Positions 56,868 through 64,000 of a stretch of 64,000 bases of DNA are shown in pieces. A model generated the notes under the pieces. The model was not told the DNA's origin. It saw only the letters and a list, made by a program, of their open reading frames with translations, and made no database searches. Positions within the stretch are counted from its first letter, which is position 1; every line of letters begins with the position of its first letter. Source of the stretch: a virus. The stretch covers positions 29,329 to 93,328 of the IMG/VR virus record IMGVR_UViG_3300042878_001080; one strand, written 5' to 3'. The position numbers and the translations under genes were made by a program.

Positions 56868-56875
56868 TATTTATA
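56868..56875 (+). promoter_or_regulatory. TATTTATA motif of RHH-HNH cassette 2
   Basis: Same core, same TAAT spacer and same ATGGGAAGA start as cassette 1. Confidence 0.6.
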
Positions 56876-56879
56876 TAAT

Positions 56880-57041
56880 ATGGGAAGAAACAAAAAAAAT
56901 AACGAAGAAAAAAAACAAAGTATATCTATTGCTCTTAAACCTGAGATTTTAGAATACTACAGGAATCTTCATATTAACTTGTCTTCGTTAGTTAATAAAT
57001 TATTAGAAGATTATAAAGAAAATGGAAACAAAAGTTTGTAA
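56880..57041 (+). CDS. Small ribbon-helix-helix-like protein, cassette 2
   Basis: 53 aa. Starts MGRNKKNNEEKKQSISIALK (beta strand), then helix PEILEYYRNLHINL and helix SSLVNKLLEDYKEN. The block LSSLVNKLL is identical to cassette 1 and the ending ENGN aligns with KNGN. It overlaps the HNH gene by 20 bases. Same reasoning as for the copy at 21261: a DNA-binding partner or regulator of the endonuclease. Confidence 0.72.
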   Translation: MGRNKKNNEEKKQSISIALKPEILEYYRNLHINLSSLVNKLLEDYKENGNKSL

Positions 57042-57579
57042 AAAGTGTGGTGTTGAAAAATTACTTTGTGATTATAATAAAGATAAGTATTCATCTGATG
57101 GTTTGAGATACCGATGTCGGGAATGCACATCGTTAGAGTATAAAAATTTTTATTATAAAAATAGAAAAAATGAAATTCAAAGACAGGTTAATTATCAAAA
57201 AAATAATGATGAATCTGTTAAAAAAAGTAGAAATTACCGACATCAAAAAAATTATGATAATAACATTTTGTATAAATTAAAATTTAATATTAGAAATAGG
57301 GTTAAACTTTTTATTAAAAGTGTTAATTTTGATATAAAAACTAATAACACCTATAATATTGTAGGTTGTACTCCTGAAGAATTAAAAATTTATCTTGAAG
57401 GACAATTTACCGAAGGTATGTCTTGGGATAATCATAAACACACGGGGTGGCATATAGACCATATAATACCGATATCTTCAGCTAAAACAGAAGAGGATGT
57501 TTATAAATTATGTCATTATACTAATTTACAACCATTGTGGTGTAATGAGAATTATAAAAAAGGAAAAAAAATAATATGA
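57022..57579 (+). CDS. HNH homing-type endonuclease, cassette 2
   Basis: 185 aa, paralogous to the protein at 21403. Zinc ribbon Cys6, Cys9, Cys32, Cys35; C-terminal HNH domain with GWHIDHIIPISSAKTEEDVY, KLCHYTNLQPLW and NENYKKGK. The conserved FTEGMSWDN before the HNH also matches the other copy (FTDGMSWDN). The stop codon overlaps the ATG of the nuclease gene at 57576 (ATGA), so the insertion sits directly against that gene and may drive its translation. Confidence 0.88.
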   Translation: METKVCKKCGVEKLLCDYNKDKYSSDGLRYRCRECTSLEYKNFYYKNRKNEIQRQVNYQKNNDESVKKSRNYRHQKNYDNNILYKLKFNIRNRVKLFIKSVNFDIKTNNTYNIVGCTPEELKIYLEGQFTEGMSWDNHKHTGWHIDHIIPISSAKTEEDVYKLCHYTNLQPLWCNENYKKGKKII

Positions 57580-58439
57580 ATAAATTAAAAAATGTTGCAA
57601 CTGAAATATTAGATATTTTAGAAAAAAGACGACAAGAACTTGAACTTACATTTGTGGAGGACACACATACCTACACGATGAAAAACGCCAAAGGTGAATT
57701 AAAAAGTGATTGGCCTTCGGTAAGTAAAGTAATGAAGTCATTTTACACAGAATTTGATTCTGAAGGGATATCTTTAAAGAAGGCGAATGGAGACCCCGAA
57801 GTCCAACAACAATTATTGGCCGAATGGAAAGCCGCTGCCGACTATTCAATAAATGTGGGAAGTAGAACTCACTTTTTATTGGAAAAAAAATCTTTAGAGA
57901 TGTTTGAGTTGGATAAGGAAGTTAGACAACCTGAATTTGAGTGTAATTTTGAACAGATATTACGTAGTGATTCTATGGTGTCTGCCGGAACTAACTTTTT
58001 AGAAACTATGAAAGAGCGTGGAGCGTTATTGTTGGATACAGAGTTAATTCTTGGTGACTATGAGTATGGTTATACAGGTGCTCCCGATAAAATGTGGTTA
58101 ATTGAGAATAAAGATAAAACTGAGATTGGTATTATCTGTACGGATTATAAAACTAATAAACCAAAAAACTTTGAGGCGAGTTATTTTACCAAAAAAATGA
58201 AATATCCTTTCGAAAAGTTAGATGATACCGCTCTTGGACATTATTCAACACAATTACCATTTTATTGTAAGCTATTATTAAAGATGTTGAAAGGGTCTAA
58301 ATACGAAAACATTAAAGTATTTGGATGTATTATTGTTCTTGTTAAAGATAATGGAACATTTGAAGAATTTAGAATACCAAAATCAGTTCAACAAACCATA
58401 TTGGATATGGATATGAAAAAGTATTTGACTAAGAAATAA
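57576..58439 (+). CDS. PD-(D/E)XK-family nuclease (RecB/Cas4-like)
   Basis: 287 aa. Core motif visible: a Glu in DTELILGDYEYGYTG, Asp171 in GAPDKMW, and Asp190-X-Lys192 in ICTDYKTNK, with a following QLPFYCKLLLKM helix like the QxxxY motif of RecB/Cas4 nucleases. No cysteine cluster typical of the Cas4 iron-sulfur site. Placement among primase and gp46/gp47 suggests a role in DNA processing or host DNA degradation. Exonuclease versus endonuclease cannot be decided. Confidence 0.78.
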   Translation: MNKLKNVATEILDILEKRRQELELTFVEDTHTYTMKNAKGELKSDWPSVSKVMKSFYTEFDSEGISLKKANGDPEVQQQLLAEWKAAADYSINVGSRTHFLLEKKSLEMFELDKEVRQPEFECNFEQILRSDSMVSAGTNFLETMKERGALLLDTELILGDYEYGYTGAPDKMWLIENKDKTEIGIICTDYKTNKPKNFEASYFTKKMKYPFEKLDDTALGHYSTQLPFYCKLLLKMLKGSKYENIKVFGCIIVLVKDNGTFEEFRIPKSVQQTILDMDMKKYLTKK

Positions 58440-58467
58440 AAATTAACTAAATTTAAAAGAAAAACAT

Positions 58468-58683
58468 ATGGACGATTTATTGAAACCAAAGATTGATTTA
58501 AAAAAACAACCAACGGTTGAGTGTAGTGAGTGTAGTTGCATCTACTTCAAAGAAGTTGTTATGATAAAAAAAGTAAACAAATTATTAACAGGAAGTCAGG
58601 AAGATACTATAGTTCCATTTCCAACTTATCGATGTGATGATTGTGGTCACGTAAATGAGGATTTTAAATTATTTGATAAGTAA
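58468..58683 (+). CDS. Small zinc-ribbon protein
   Basis: 71 aa with two CxxC knuckles, Cys19/Cys22 (ECSEC, plus Cys24) and Cys56/Cys59 (RCDDCGHVN), a typical zinc ribbon. Possibly a transcription or nucleic-acid-binding accessory. Its stop overlaps the next start (TAATG), so the two are translated together. Confidence 0.68.
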   Translation: MDDLLKPKIDLKKQPTVECSECSCIYFKEVVMIKKVNKLLTGSQEDTIVPFPTYRCDDCGHVNEDFKLFDK

Positions 58684-58868
58684 TGAAACTATTTAAACGA
58701 AAAGATGTTTGTGCACCTTGTACCGCATCGTTATGGTTAATACCGACAATGTCTTATATATTCGGTAAAGTTGGTGGTTTAACATATAATAGAGAATGGA
58801 TATGGTGGGTGGGAATACCAACTATGTTTTTAATATGGGTATTATTAAATTGGAAAATAAAAAAATAA
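58683..58868 (+). CDS. Small two-helix membrane protein
   Basis: 61 aa. After a basic start and a CAPC motif (Cys10, Cys13), two hydrophobic segments (SLWLIPTMSYIFGKVG; WWVGIPTMFLIWVLLNW) predict a hairpin membrane protein ending in lysines. Function not recognised. Overlap with the zinc-ribbon gene by one base and a one-base gap to gp47 place it in the nuclease operon. Confidence 0.6.
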   Translation: MKLFKRKDVCAPCTASLWLIPTMSYIFGKVGGLTYNREWIWWVGIPTMFLIWVLLNWKIKK

Positions 58869-58869
58869 G

Positions 58870-59655
58870 ATGATAAAAAAAATAGTACATTTTAGTGATT
58901 TACACATACGATTGTTTAAAGACCACGACTTATATCGAGGAATCTTGAATAATATGTTGGAACAATTCAAAGAGATTGCTCCGGATAGAATTGTCTTCAC
59001 CGGAGATTTAGTTCATTCCAAAAATCAAATGACTCCTGAACTTATTGAGTTTGTTGCTTGGATTCTTACGGAATGTTCTCAGATTGCCAAAACCATAGTT
59101 ATTATTGGAAATCACGACTTCTTGGAAAGTAACTCCTCAAGGTTGGACGCTCTTACACCGGTGATTGATTCCTTAAAAAACGACAACATCGTTTATTTGA
59201 AGAACAGAGGAGAATACGAGGACGATAATGTTGATTGGGTAGTGTATTCATTACTTGACCATAACATCCCACCTGAGATTGAAAAAACGGGTAGATTAAA
59301 GATTGGTTTATTCCATGGGCCGGTTCAGGGATTAACAACTGATATTGGGTATAAATTTGAGACAGGATTTGAAACTGATAAGTTTGACGGATGTGATTTG
59401 GTATTATGTGGTGATATTCACAAAAGACAAATCTTCAACATTCCGGGTGGAAAGAAAGCGTATATGGTTGGTTCAACAATTCAACAGAACTATGGTGAGA
59501 CAATAACCAAACACGGATTCGGTATCTATAATCTTGAGACAGATGATTATTCATTTGTTGATTTGGATAATCCAAAACCTTTCTTATCATTTAAGATGAA
59601 ATCATTTGATGATATAATAAACGGAACAGAAAAATTAGTTAATAGTGGAAAATAA
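58870..59655 (+). CDS. 47: Recombination nuclease subunit, gp47/SbcD/Mre11-like
   Basis: 261 aa, shorter than T4 gp47 (339). Metallophosphoesterase motifs in order: FSDLHIR (Asp10, His12), FTGDLVHS (Asp46), IGNHDF (Asn81, His82, Asp83), LFHGPVQ and LCGDIHKRQ. With gp46 it forms the Mre11-Rad50-type complex that processes DNA ends for recombination-dependent replication. The missing C-terminal part probably corresponds to the gp46-binding/capping region. Overlaps the next GTG start by 11 bases. Confidence 0.92.
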   Translation: MIKKIVHFSDLHIRLFKDHDLYRGILNNMLEQFKEIAPDRIVFTGDLVHSKNQMTPELIEFVAWILTECSQIAKTIVIIGNHDFLESNSSRLDALTPVIDSLKNDNIVYLKNRGEYEDDNVDWVVYSLLDHNIPPEIEKTGRLKIGLFHGPVQGLTTDIGYKFETGFETDKFDGCDLVLCGDIHKRQIFNIPGGKKAYMVGSTIQQNYGETITKHGFGIYNLETDDYSFVDLDNPKPFLSFKMKSFDDIINGTEKLVNSGK

Positions 59656-59827
59656 TGTAATAGGTAGAACACTTGATTTAGATTTAGGGTCTACACCGGT
59701 CAATGTGACCATAAAGGAAATAACTGATACCAAAGTGATTGTGGAATATAACAATTCTACACCGGGAAGAACTGAAGAGTTTACAATTATTGACTTTGAG
59801 TATTTTAGTGGGTTAAAAATTAAATAA
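59645..59827 (+). CDS. Small protein of unknown function
   Basis: 60 aa from a GTG that overlaps the gp47 end by 11 bases. A compact beta-type sequence (TLDLDLGSTPVNVTIKEITD, then VIVEYNNSTPGRTEEFTIID). Not recognised. Coupled to gp47. Confidence 0.55.
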   Translation: MENNVIGRTLDLDLGSTPVNVTIKEITDTKVIVEYNNSTPGRTEEFTIIDFEYFSGLKIK

Positions 59828-59829
59828 CA

Positions 59830-59934
59830 ATGGGAAATCTTAGAGACAAATTCTCCGATGAGGAGTGGGAAGAATTACTTAAAAAAATAGAACAAGAAGA
59901 CAAAGAACGTGCAGCAAATCAAGTTAACAAGTAG
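59830..59934 (+). CDS. Very small acidic helical protein
   Basis: 34 aa: MGNLRDKFSDEEWEELLKKI then a charged tail. ATG two bases after the preceding stop; its end overlaps the next gene by 26 bases. The tight packing and clean amphipathic helix make it plausible, though very short. Confidence 0.45.
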   Translation: MGNLRDKFSDEEWEELLKKIEQEDKERAANQVNK

Positions 59935-60304
59935 TCAATTAAGTAGTGTCAAAGAATATTGTAAATTAAACAATATTGAGGATGTGGATAAGTTCATAAC
60001 CAAATGTTATACCGAAGGGTTTAACATAAAAAAATATGGACTACTTGGAGACGATTCAGGAAAAACAGATATTGTTGGTGAAAAACAGGTAGAAATTGAG
60101 GTAATTCGTGAAATACGGGTAGAAGTTCCGATTGAAGTTATTAAAGAAGTTATAGTGGAAGTTCCTGTCACAAATATAGATAAAATTTGTGACAAACCTG
60201 AATCAAATGATAAGGTAAAACTTCTCCAAGAAACTTTACAGAAACTTAGAAAAGAACTATCTTTAAAGAACTTAAGGATTGAAGAACTTGAAAAAAATAA
60301 ATAA
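59909..60304 (+). CDS. Protein with alternating Val/Glu repeat and C-terminal coiled coil
   Basis: 131 aa from a GTG start nested in the previous gene. Residues ~58-90 are an alternating pattern (VEIEVIREIRVEVPIEVIKE and VIVEVPV) that would make long beta strands or a repeat fibre; residues ~103-131 are a Leu/Glu/Lys coiled coil (LLQETLQKLRKELSLKNLRI). The N-terminal ~50 residues look like a small helical domain (LTSSQLSSVKEYCKLNNIED). Function not recognised. Confidence 0.58.
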   Translation: MQQIKLTSSQLSSVKEYCKLNNIEDVDKFITKCYTEGFNIKKYGLLGDDSGKTDIVGEKQVEIEVIREIRVEVPIEVIKEVIVEVPVTNIDKICDKPESNDKVKLLQETLQKLRKELSLKNLRIEELEKNK

Positions 60305-60319
60305 ACTAAATAATATAAT

Positions 60320-60670
60320 ATGATTAAAATTTTAACTTGGTTCATTTTAAGCTACGGGCTTATGAACATTATGGTCTATGGGTCAATTTTTCAGGGATTC
60401 AGAAACTTTTTTAAAAAATGGGGGGAAATAACCGTAATACCTTTTTATGAGGTGGGTAACTTCATATCGGGAATATTATCATGTCCAATGTGTTTTAGTA
60501 CATGGGGTGGATTTGTATTATCTCTTACAGTATTCTCGCCAACATATGAATTGTTCTCAACACCACTATGGATTAGTTGGTTCTTTGATGGGATTTTATC
60601 CTCTGGAGCTGTATGGGCTATAAACGCAATTGTAGAATGGTTTGAAGTTAATAGACCATCAAAAAATTAA
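60320..60670 (+). CDS. Membrane protein with CPMCxxxW motif
   Basis: 116 aa with about three hydrophobic segments (1-25, 47-75, 82-105) and the motif LSCPMCFSTWGGFVLSL, reminiscent of DUF1360-type membrane proteins with CxxCxxxW. It probably inserts in the host inner membrane; a role in envelope modification, superinfection exclusion or lysis is possible but unsupported. Confidence 0.65.
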   Translation: MIKILTWFILSYGLMNIMVYGSIFQGFRNFFKKWGEITVIPFYEVGNFISGILSCPMCFSTWGGFVLSLTVFSPTYELFSTPLWISWFFDGILSSGAVWAINAIVEWFEVNRPSKN

Positions 60671-60673
60671 AAT

Positions 60674-61267
60674 ATGAAACGTAATGTAGGTGAAATAGTT
60701 ATTAAGTATCTAAGTAATAAAACTGAGACAAGAAATATCATTAAATGTGATGATTTTTTTAATTTAATTGGTATGATGGGATTTAGAGATGAAAGTCAAG
60801 AGGTTATCGATATTATTGATTACTTAGAAGATAACAAAACAGATATTAATTTTCACGGAGCAAAGACTAATGATTATTATAATAGGTTTAGGAATATTGA
60901 AAAAAAAGTTCAGTTATCTAAAATATTAAAAGGTTCTAAAACGGAAGTCCAAAAACTGATTGAAAAGGTTGGTAATATTAAAATTGAAGAGAGACCGGAT
61001 TGGTTGGATTATTATCGTAATGATGATGACGATGATGTACCACCCCCACCAATCTCAGAAAGAGATAAAAATTTAGGTCAAAGTATTATTGATAGATTAA
61101 CTGGTAAGATTAAAGACCGACTTGATAATGAACCGGGAATGACTTTAGAGGAAATTCAAAGTATGGTTGATGTTGAAATGGGTCTTAGTGATGAACAGAT
61201 GGAACAATTGAGAAACGCTCCGGATATTACTGAAGAACAAATAAATGAAATTAGAAATAACAATTAA
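60674..61267 (+). CDS. Acidic protein of unknown function
   Basis: 197 aa, not recognised. An N-terminal helical domain (~1-110), then a DDDDDVPPPP linker near residues 117-126, then acidic helices with DEQMEQLRNAPDITEEQINE. Two-domain layout with a flexible acidic/proline hinge. Spaced 3 bases after the membrane protein gene, so in the same operon. Confidence 0.58.
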   Translation: MKRNVGEIVIKYLSNKTETRNIIKCDDFFNLIGMMGFRDESQEVIDIIDYLEDNKTDINFHGAKTNDYYNRFRNIEKKVQLSKILKGSKTEVQKLIEKVGNIKIEERPDWLDYYRNDDDDDVPPPPISERDKNLGQSIIDRLTGKIKDRLDNEPGMTLEEIQSMVDVEMGLSDEQMEQLRNAPDITEEQINEIRNNN

Positions 61268-61279
61268 ATAAAAACAATT

Positions 61280-61537
61280 ATGCCAAAGTCAAAATTACGT
61301 GGTGGAGCAAAGGCTCACAAAAAAAGAGTTACATTAAGAAATCAAAACCTTAATGGGATGAGAAAGAAAGCTCAAACAGAATATAAAGAAATGTTTGAGA
61401 AACAAATGGAGGTATTAAAGGCTCAGTATCAAAATGATAATGGTGAGATGATGGATATTAACGCTGAGGTTCTCGGTGATGTAAATGAAATTAACGTGAC
61501 CGATGCTGAGGTTGTAACACCTGAGGTTGCTGTATAG
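61280..61537 (+). CDS. Small protein with basic head and acidic tail
   Basis: 85 aa. The first ~25 residues are strongly basic (PKSKLRGGAKAHKKRVTLRN), the middle is a Lys/Glu/Gln helix and the last 30 residues are acidic and Val-rich. Possibly nucleic-acid-binding. Not recognised. Ends 10 bases before the preferred gp46 start. Confidence 0.6.
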   Translation: MPKSKLRGGAKAHKKRVTLRNQNLNGMRKKAQTEYKEMFEKQMEVLKAQYQNDNGEMMDINAEVLGDVNEINVTDAEVVTPEVAV

Positions 61538-61547
61538 TAAAACACAA

Positions 61548-63917
61548 ATGGATTTATTTAATCCCCCATTAGAATTTAATTACACAATAATGACAAAAGA
61601 TTTAGATATTACAAGTTTTGATAATCCTTACCTACAGATTGTATGGGAGGATTATGCGGAAAACTTTACACAAGAAAAGATAAAGAGTGTTCGTCATTAC
61701 TTCCAAAAGAAGTACAACACAACCAACGTCAACGTAATCACGAAGACAAAGGTTGCTGACGACACCACACATACCGTAGACATATCCTTTAACATCTTAG
61801 ATGAGAACTATCAATTAGAATTAGTTCGTTCATTCTTGGAGTCAAAAGGAAATATGGAACACTATGATGATATCTACCAACTTAATAGTATTGTGGATAA
61901 CAAATTGTTACAGGACCAAACCGATGCCACTCCGTTTAAGAGGTGGTATATTAAGAACATCGAGTTCTCAAACTTCTTATCCTATGGTGAGAATCAGAAG
62001 ATAGACTTTGAGAAGTGTGATGGGATTACGGTTGTTGAATCAAATCCACCTAACTTTGGGGGTAAGACAGTTTTGACTGTGGATTTACTTATGTTCTTAT
62101 TCTTTAATGAGACCACCAAGACATCCAAAGCGGAGGAGATATTCAACAGGTTTACGGACAGAAACAAAGTTGCGGTAAAAGGTGAGATTACAATCGATGG
62201 TGAGGAATATATCATATTGAGAAATATTGAGAGAAAGTTATCAAAGAAAAACGAATGGACGGTTAAAACCGAGTTGGACTTCTATAAAAGATTGTCTGAT
62301 GGTAGTTTACAAAACTTCACCGGAGAACAACGAAGAGAGACCGAGGCGTTTATCAAAACATCTATCGGAACCAAAGAGGACTTCTTAATGACCATCCTAA
62401 CAACTGCCACCAACTTGGAAGAACTAATTGATGCCAAACCCACAGCGAGGGGTCAAGTTCTTTCAAGATTTATGGGGTTGGATTTCCTTAAACGTAAGGA
62501 AGATGCAGCCAAAGAAATTTATAGTGACTTTTCCAAAGGAATGTTGTCGAACATCTATAACTCGGAACAACTTAAAACGGATAATCAAACTAATCAAGAT
62601 ACGATTGATACTCTAACGGAAACTAATCTTACATTAGGTACTCAATTAGAAGATGTTAAATCAAGAATCGTTAAAGGTCAGGAGTATAAAGACGGATTAT
62701 TAAACTCCAAACACAATATTGATAGAGATTTAACATTGGTATCACCGGATAAAGTCCAAGAGGAAATTAATGGGTTGGACATACAGAAAACCAAATCCAT
62801 TTCAGATAGAGATGGGGTTAAGGTTGTTGAACCATCTGAATTTTACCACGAGGACAAACACGATGAGGTAAAACAAGAGATTAAGGACTTGATTACCAAA
62901 CAAGCGGAGAACAATGCCAAGATTAAAAGTATTGAAGAACTTAAGAGTTCGGTTGATGGTGGAATCAAATGTGAACACTGTGGCATTGAATTGATGAACG
63001 CGGCTATAACCAATGCCAAAATTGGTGAACTTGCCGGATTTATCACGCACAAAGAGGAATTATCGGGGTTAATGCGTGAGTTAACCGGCAGAGAAGAAGG
63101 TTTTGTTAATCTTAAAAAGGAATTTGATGAGTATGAGAAAAACAAACTTATCAAAGAGAAATATGAATTAAGTGTTGAACGTTTCCAATTGATGATTGAT
63201 GCGTTAAAAACCAAATTGGAAAGATACTCTGAAGTTCAGGATAAGATTATTGAAAACAATAAGACAGATGGATTGTTGATTAAAGCGGGGATTAGAATTG
63301 ATGAACTTGAGGGTGAGAAGAAAACTATTGAAACTAGTATCTCAAACAATAAGTTTACAATGACTAATTTAACCACCAAGATGATTTCTAACTTGGAAAC
63401 AATTAGAAAAATTGCTGAGGAGGCCGAGAGAGAAAGAATCTACAAAATCTATTTGGAAATCTTTGGTAAGAATGGTGTGACTAAACTTATAATGAAGACG
63501 ATGATGCCATTGATTAATAGTGAACTTCAAAGATTGTTAGAGGATAGTTGTCACTTTAGATTAGAAGTTAAGATTAACGATAAGAATGAGGTTGACTTCC
63601 TTATGATAGACAACAACACTCAGGTTGAGAAACCGATGGCATCCGGTTCCGGGTATGAAAGAAGTATTGCTTCGCTAGCGTTAAGAGCCGTGTTAAGTAA
63701 GATATGTTCATTACCAAGAGCAAACGTAGTTGTGTTTGATGAGGTCTTTGGAAAGATATCCAACGACAATTTAGAGATGGTATCTGAGTTCTTTGGTAAG
63801 ATTAAGGAATACTTTGAGAAGATATTTGTTATCACTCATAATCCTTTAGTTACCAATTGGGCAGACAACGTTGTTAGGATACGAAAAGAAGAAAATATTA
63901 GTTACGTTTCCCAATAA
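61548..63917 (+). CDS. 46: Recombination nuclease ATPase subunit, gp46/SbcC/Rad50-like
   Basis: 789 aa from the ATG at 61548; the frame reaches a TTG at 61527, but that lies inside the previous gene. Rad50-like features: IEFSNFLSYGENQKIDFEKC with Walker A SNPPNFGGKT, the zinc hook CEHC near residue 475 between two coiled-coil arms, the ABC signature in GSGYERSIASLALRAVLSKI and Walker B VVVFDEVFGKIS. It is much longer than T4 gp46 (560): an additional ~140-residue N-terminal domain (ITSFDNPYLQIVWEDYAENF onward) precedes the ATPase. Works with gp47. Confidence 0.92.
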   Translation: MDLFNPPLEFNYTIMTKDLDITSFDNPYLQIVWEDYAENFTQEKIKSVRHYFQKKYNTTNVNVITKTKVADDTTHTVDISFNILDENYQLELVRSFLESKGNMEHYDDIYQLNSIVDNKLLQDQTDATPFKRWYIKNIEFSNFLSYGENQKIDFEKCDGITVVESNPPNFGGKTVLTVDLLMFLFFNETTKTSKAEEIFNRFTDRNKVAVKGEITIDGEEYIILRNIERKLSKKNEWTVKTELDFYKRLSDGSLQNFTGEQRRETEAFIKTSIGTKEDFLMTILTTATNLEELIDAKPTARGQVLSRFMGLDFLKRKEDAAKEIYSDFSKGMLSNIYNSEQLKTDNQTNQDTIDTLTETNLTLGTQLEDVKSRIVKGQEYKDGLLNSKHNIDRDLTLVSPDKVQEEINGLDIQKTKSISDRDGVKVVEPSEFYHEDKHDEVKQEIKDLITKQAENNAKIKSIEELKSSVDGGIKCEHCGIELMNAAITNAKIGELAGFITHKEELSGLMRELTGREEGFVNLKKEFDEYEKNKLIKEKYELSVERFQLMIDALKTKLERYSEVQDKIIENNKTDGLLIKAGIRIDELEGEKKTIETSISNNKFTMTNLTTKMISNLETIRKIAEEAERERIYKIYLEIFGKNGVTKLIMKTMMPLINSELQRLLEDSCHFRLEVKINDKNEVDFLMIDNNTQVEKPMASGSGYERSIASLALRAVLSKICSLPRANVVVFDEVFGKISNDNLEMVSEFFGKIKEYFEKIFVITHNPLVTNWADNVVRIRKEENISYVSQ

Positions 63918-63941
63918 AAGTTTGGGAAACATAATTTTTTT
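63906..63941 (+). terminator. Terminator after gp46, overlapping the next promoter
   Basis: GTTTCCCAA (63906-63914) pairs with TTGGGAAAC (63922-63930), followed by ATAATTTTTTTA. The left arm lies in the last gp46 codons, and the right arm overlaps the TTTG element of the promoter at 63921. Confidence 0.85.
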
Positions 63942-63951
63942 ATTATCTTTG
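63921..63951 (+). promoter_or_regulatory. Bacteroidetes-type promoter at right edge
   Basis: TTTG (63921-63924), 19 bases, TATCTTTG (63944-63951); same elements and same spacing as the primase promoter. The next ATG is at 63983, leaving a ~25-base leader. Confidence 0.8.
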
Positions 63952-63982
63952 TAACATAATATATAACTTAAACGTATAACGT

Positions 63983-64000
63983 ATGAATGGTTTAACCAAA
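63983..64000 (+). CDS. Start of a gene cut by the window end
   Basis: ATG AAT GGT TTA ACC AAA, six codons read before the window ends. The call rests on the strong promoter 30 bases upstream and the preceding terminator; nothing can be said about the product. Confidence 0.4.

Noticed and set aside
1-64000. tRNA genes
   Set aside because: I looked for T-arm-like GGTTCGAATCC-type boxes in the gaps and found none outside coding sequence; the intergenic gaps are too short and AT-rich.

Overview
The window is about 64 kb of a strictly lytic-looking, T4-like contractile-tailed phage (myovirus), almost certainly infecting a member of the Bacteroidetes, probably a flavobacterium. The T4-like assignment rests on the tail sheath, tail tube, gp25, gp6, gp32, UvsX, gp41, gp61, gp46/gp47 and RNase H type proteins. 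The host inference rests on several independent signs: very AT-rich DNA, start codons preceded by A-rich leaders and no Shine-Dalgarno sequence, two promoters of the Bacteroidetes TTTG-N19-TAnnTTTG type, and fibre proteins built from SprB-like, PKD-like and DUF285/BspA-like repeats. I see no integrase, repressor, tRNA, CRISPR array or reverse transcriptase. No stretch longer than about 250 bases lacks a gene.

Layout. 1-19.2 kb (+): tail genes. These are sheath (cut by the window edge), a HAD hydrolase, tail tube, a gp26-like tail-assembly protein with a probable programmed frameshift, tape measure, then two giant baseplate/hub proteins (1651 and 2112 aa) around a small LysM/gp53-like protein. 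19.2-28.3 kb (+): replication and nucleotide metabolism. These are gp32, UvsX, a ribbon-helix-helix plus HNH cassette, FEN/RNase H, a conserved unknown, the gp41 helicase, and NrdB and NrdA. 28.3-47.6 kb (+): baseplate wedge and adsorption proteins (gp25, gp6, a 1892-aa protein with an internal membrane-type segment, five further structural proteins, and a SprB-repeat fibre). 47.6-55.9 kb (mostly -): a RuvC-like resolvase followed by a block of fibre/adhesin genes read convergently to the baseplate operon, with one tiny + strand gene inside. 55.9-64 kb (+): primase, a second ribbon-helix-helix plus HNH cassette, a PD-(D/E)XK nuclease, several small proteins, gp47 and gp46.

Regulation visible in the sequence. 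The core TATTTATA (or TATTTATT) lies just upstream of the first gene of nearly every transcription unit on both strands and is my candidate for a phage-specific (late) promoter. Two host-type promoters precede the primase and the gene that begins at the right edge. Good hairpin terminators follow the sheath, tube, gp18.5-region, nrdA and gp46 genes and separate the convergent genes at 47.6 kb.

Most notable points: (1) a probable +1/-2 frameshift at a TTTTTTC run that would add 50 residues to the tail-assembly protein; (2) the recurring TATTTATA motif; (3) two copies of a self-contained RHH+HNH cassette with identical promoter spacing; (4) inverted Pro-Thr repeat modules in fibre genes on opposite strands that could exchange C-terminal domains by inversion; (5) a membrane-type segment inside a baseplate protein; (6) an OmpA-like domain inside a giant baseplate protein; (7) a three-arm competing-hairpin region before gp25. 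All functional names come from reading motifs by eye; no database search was run.
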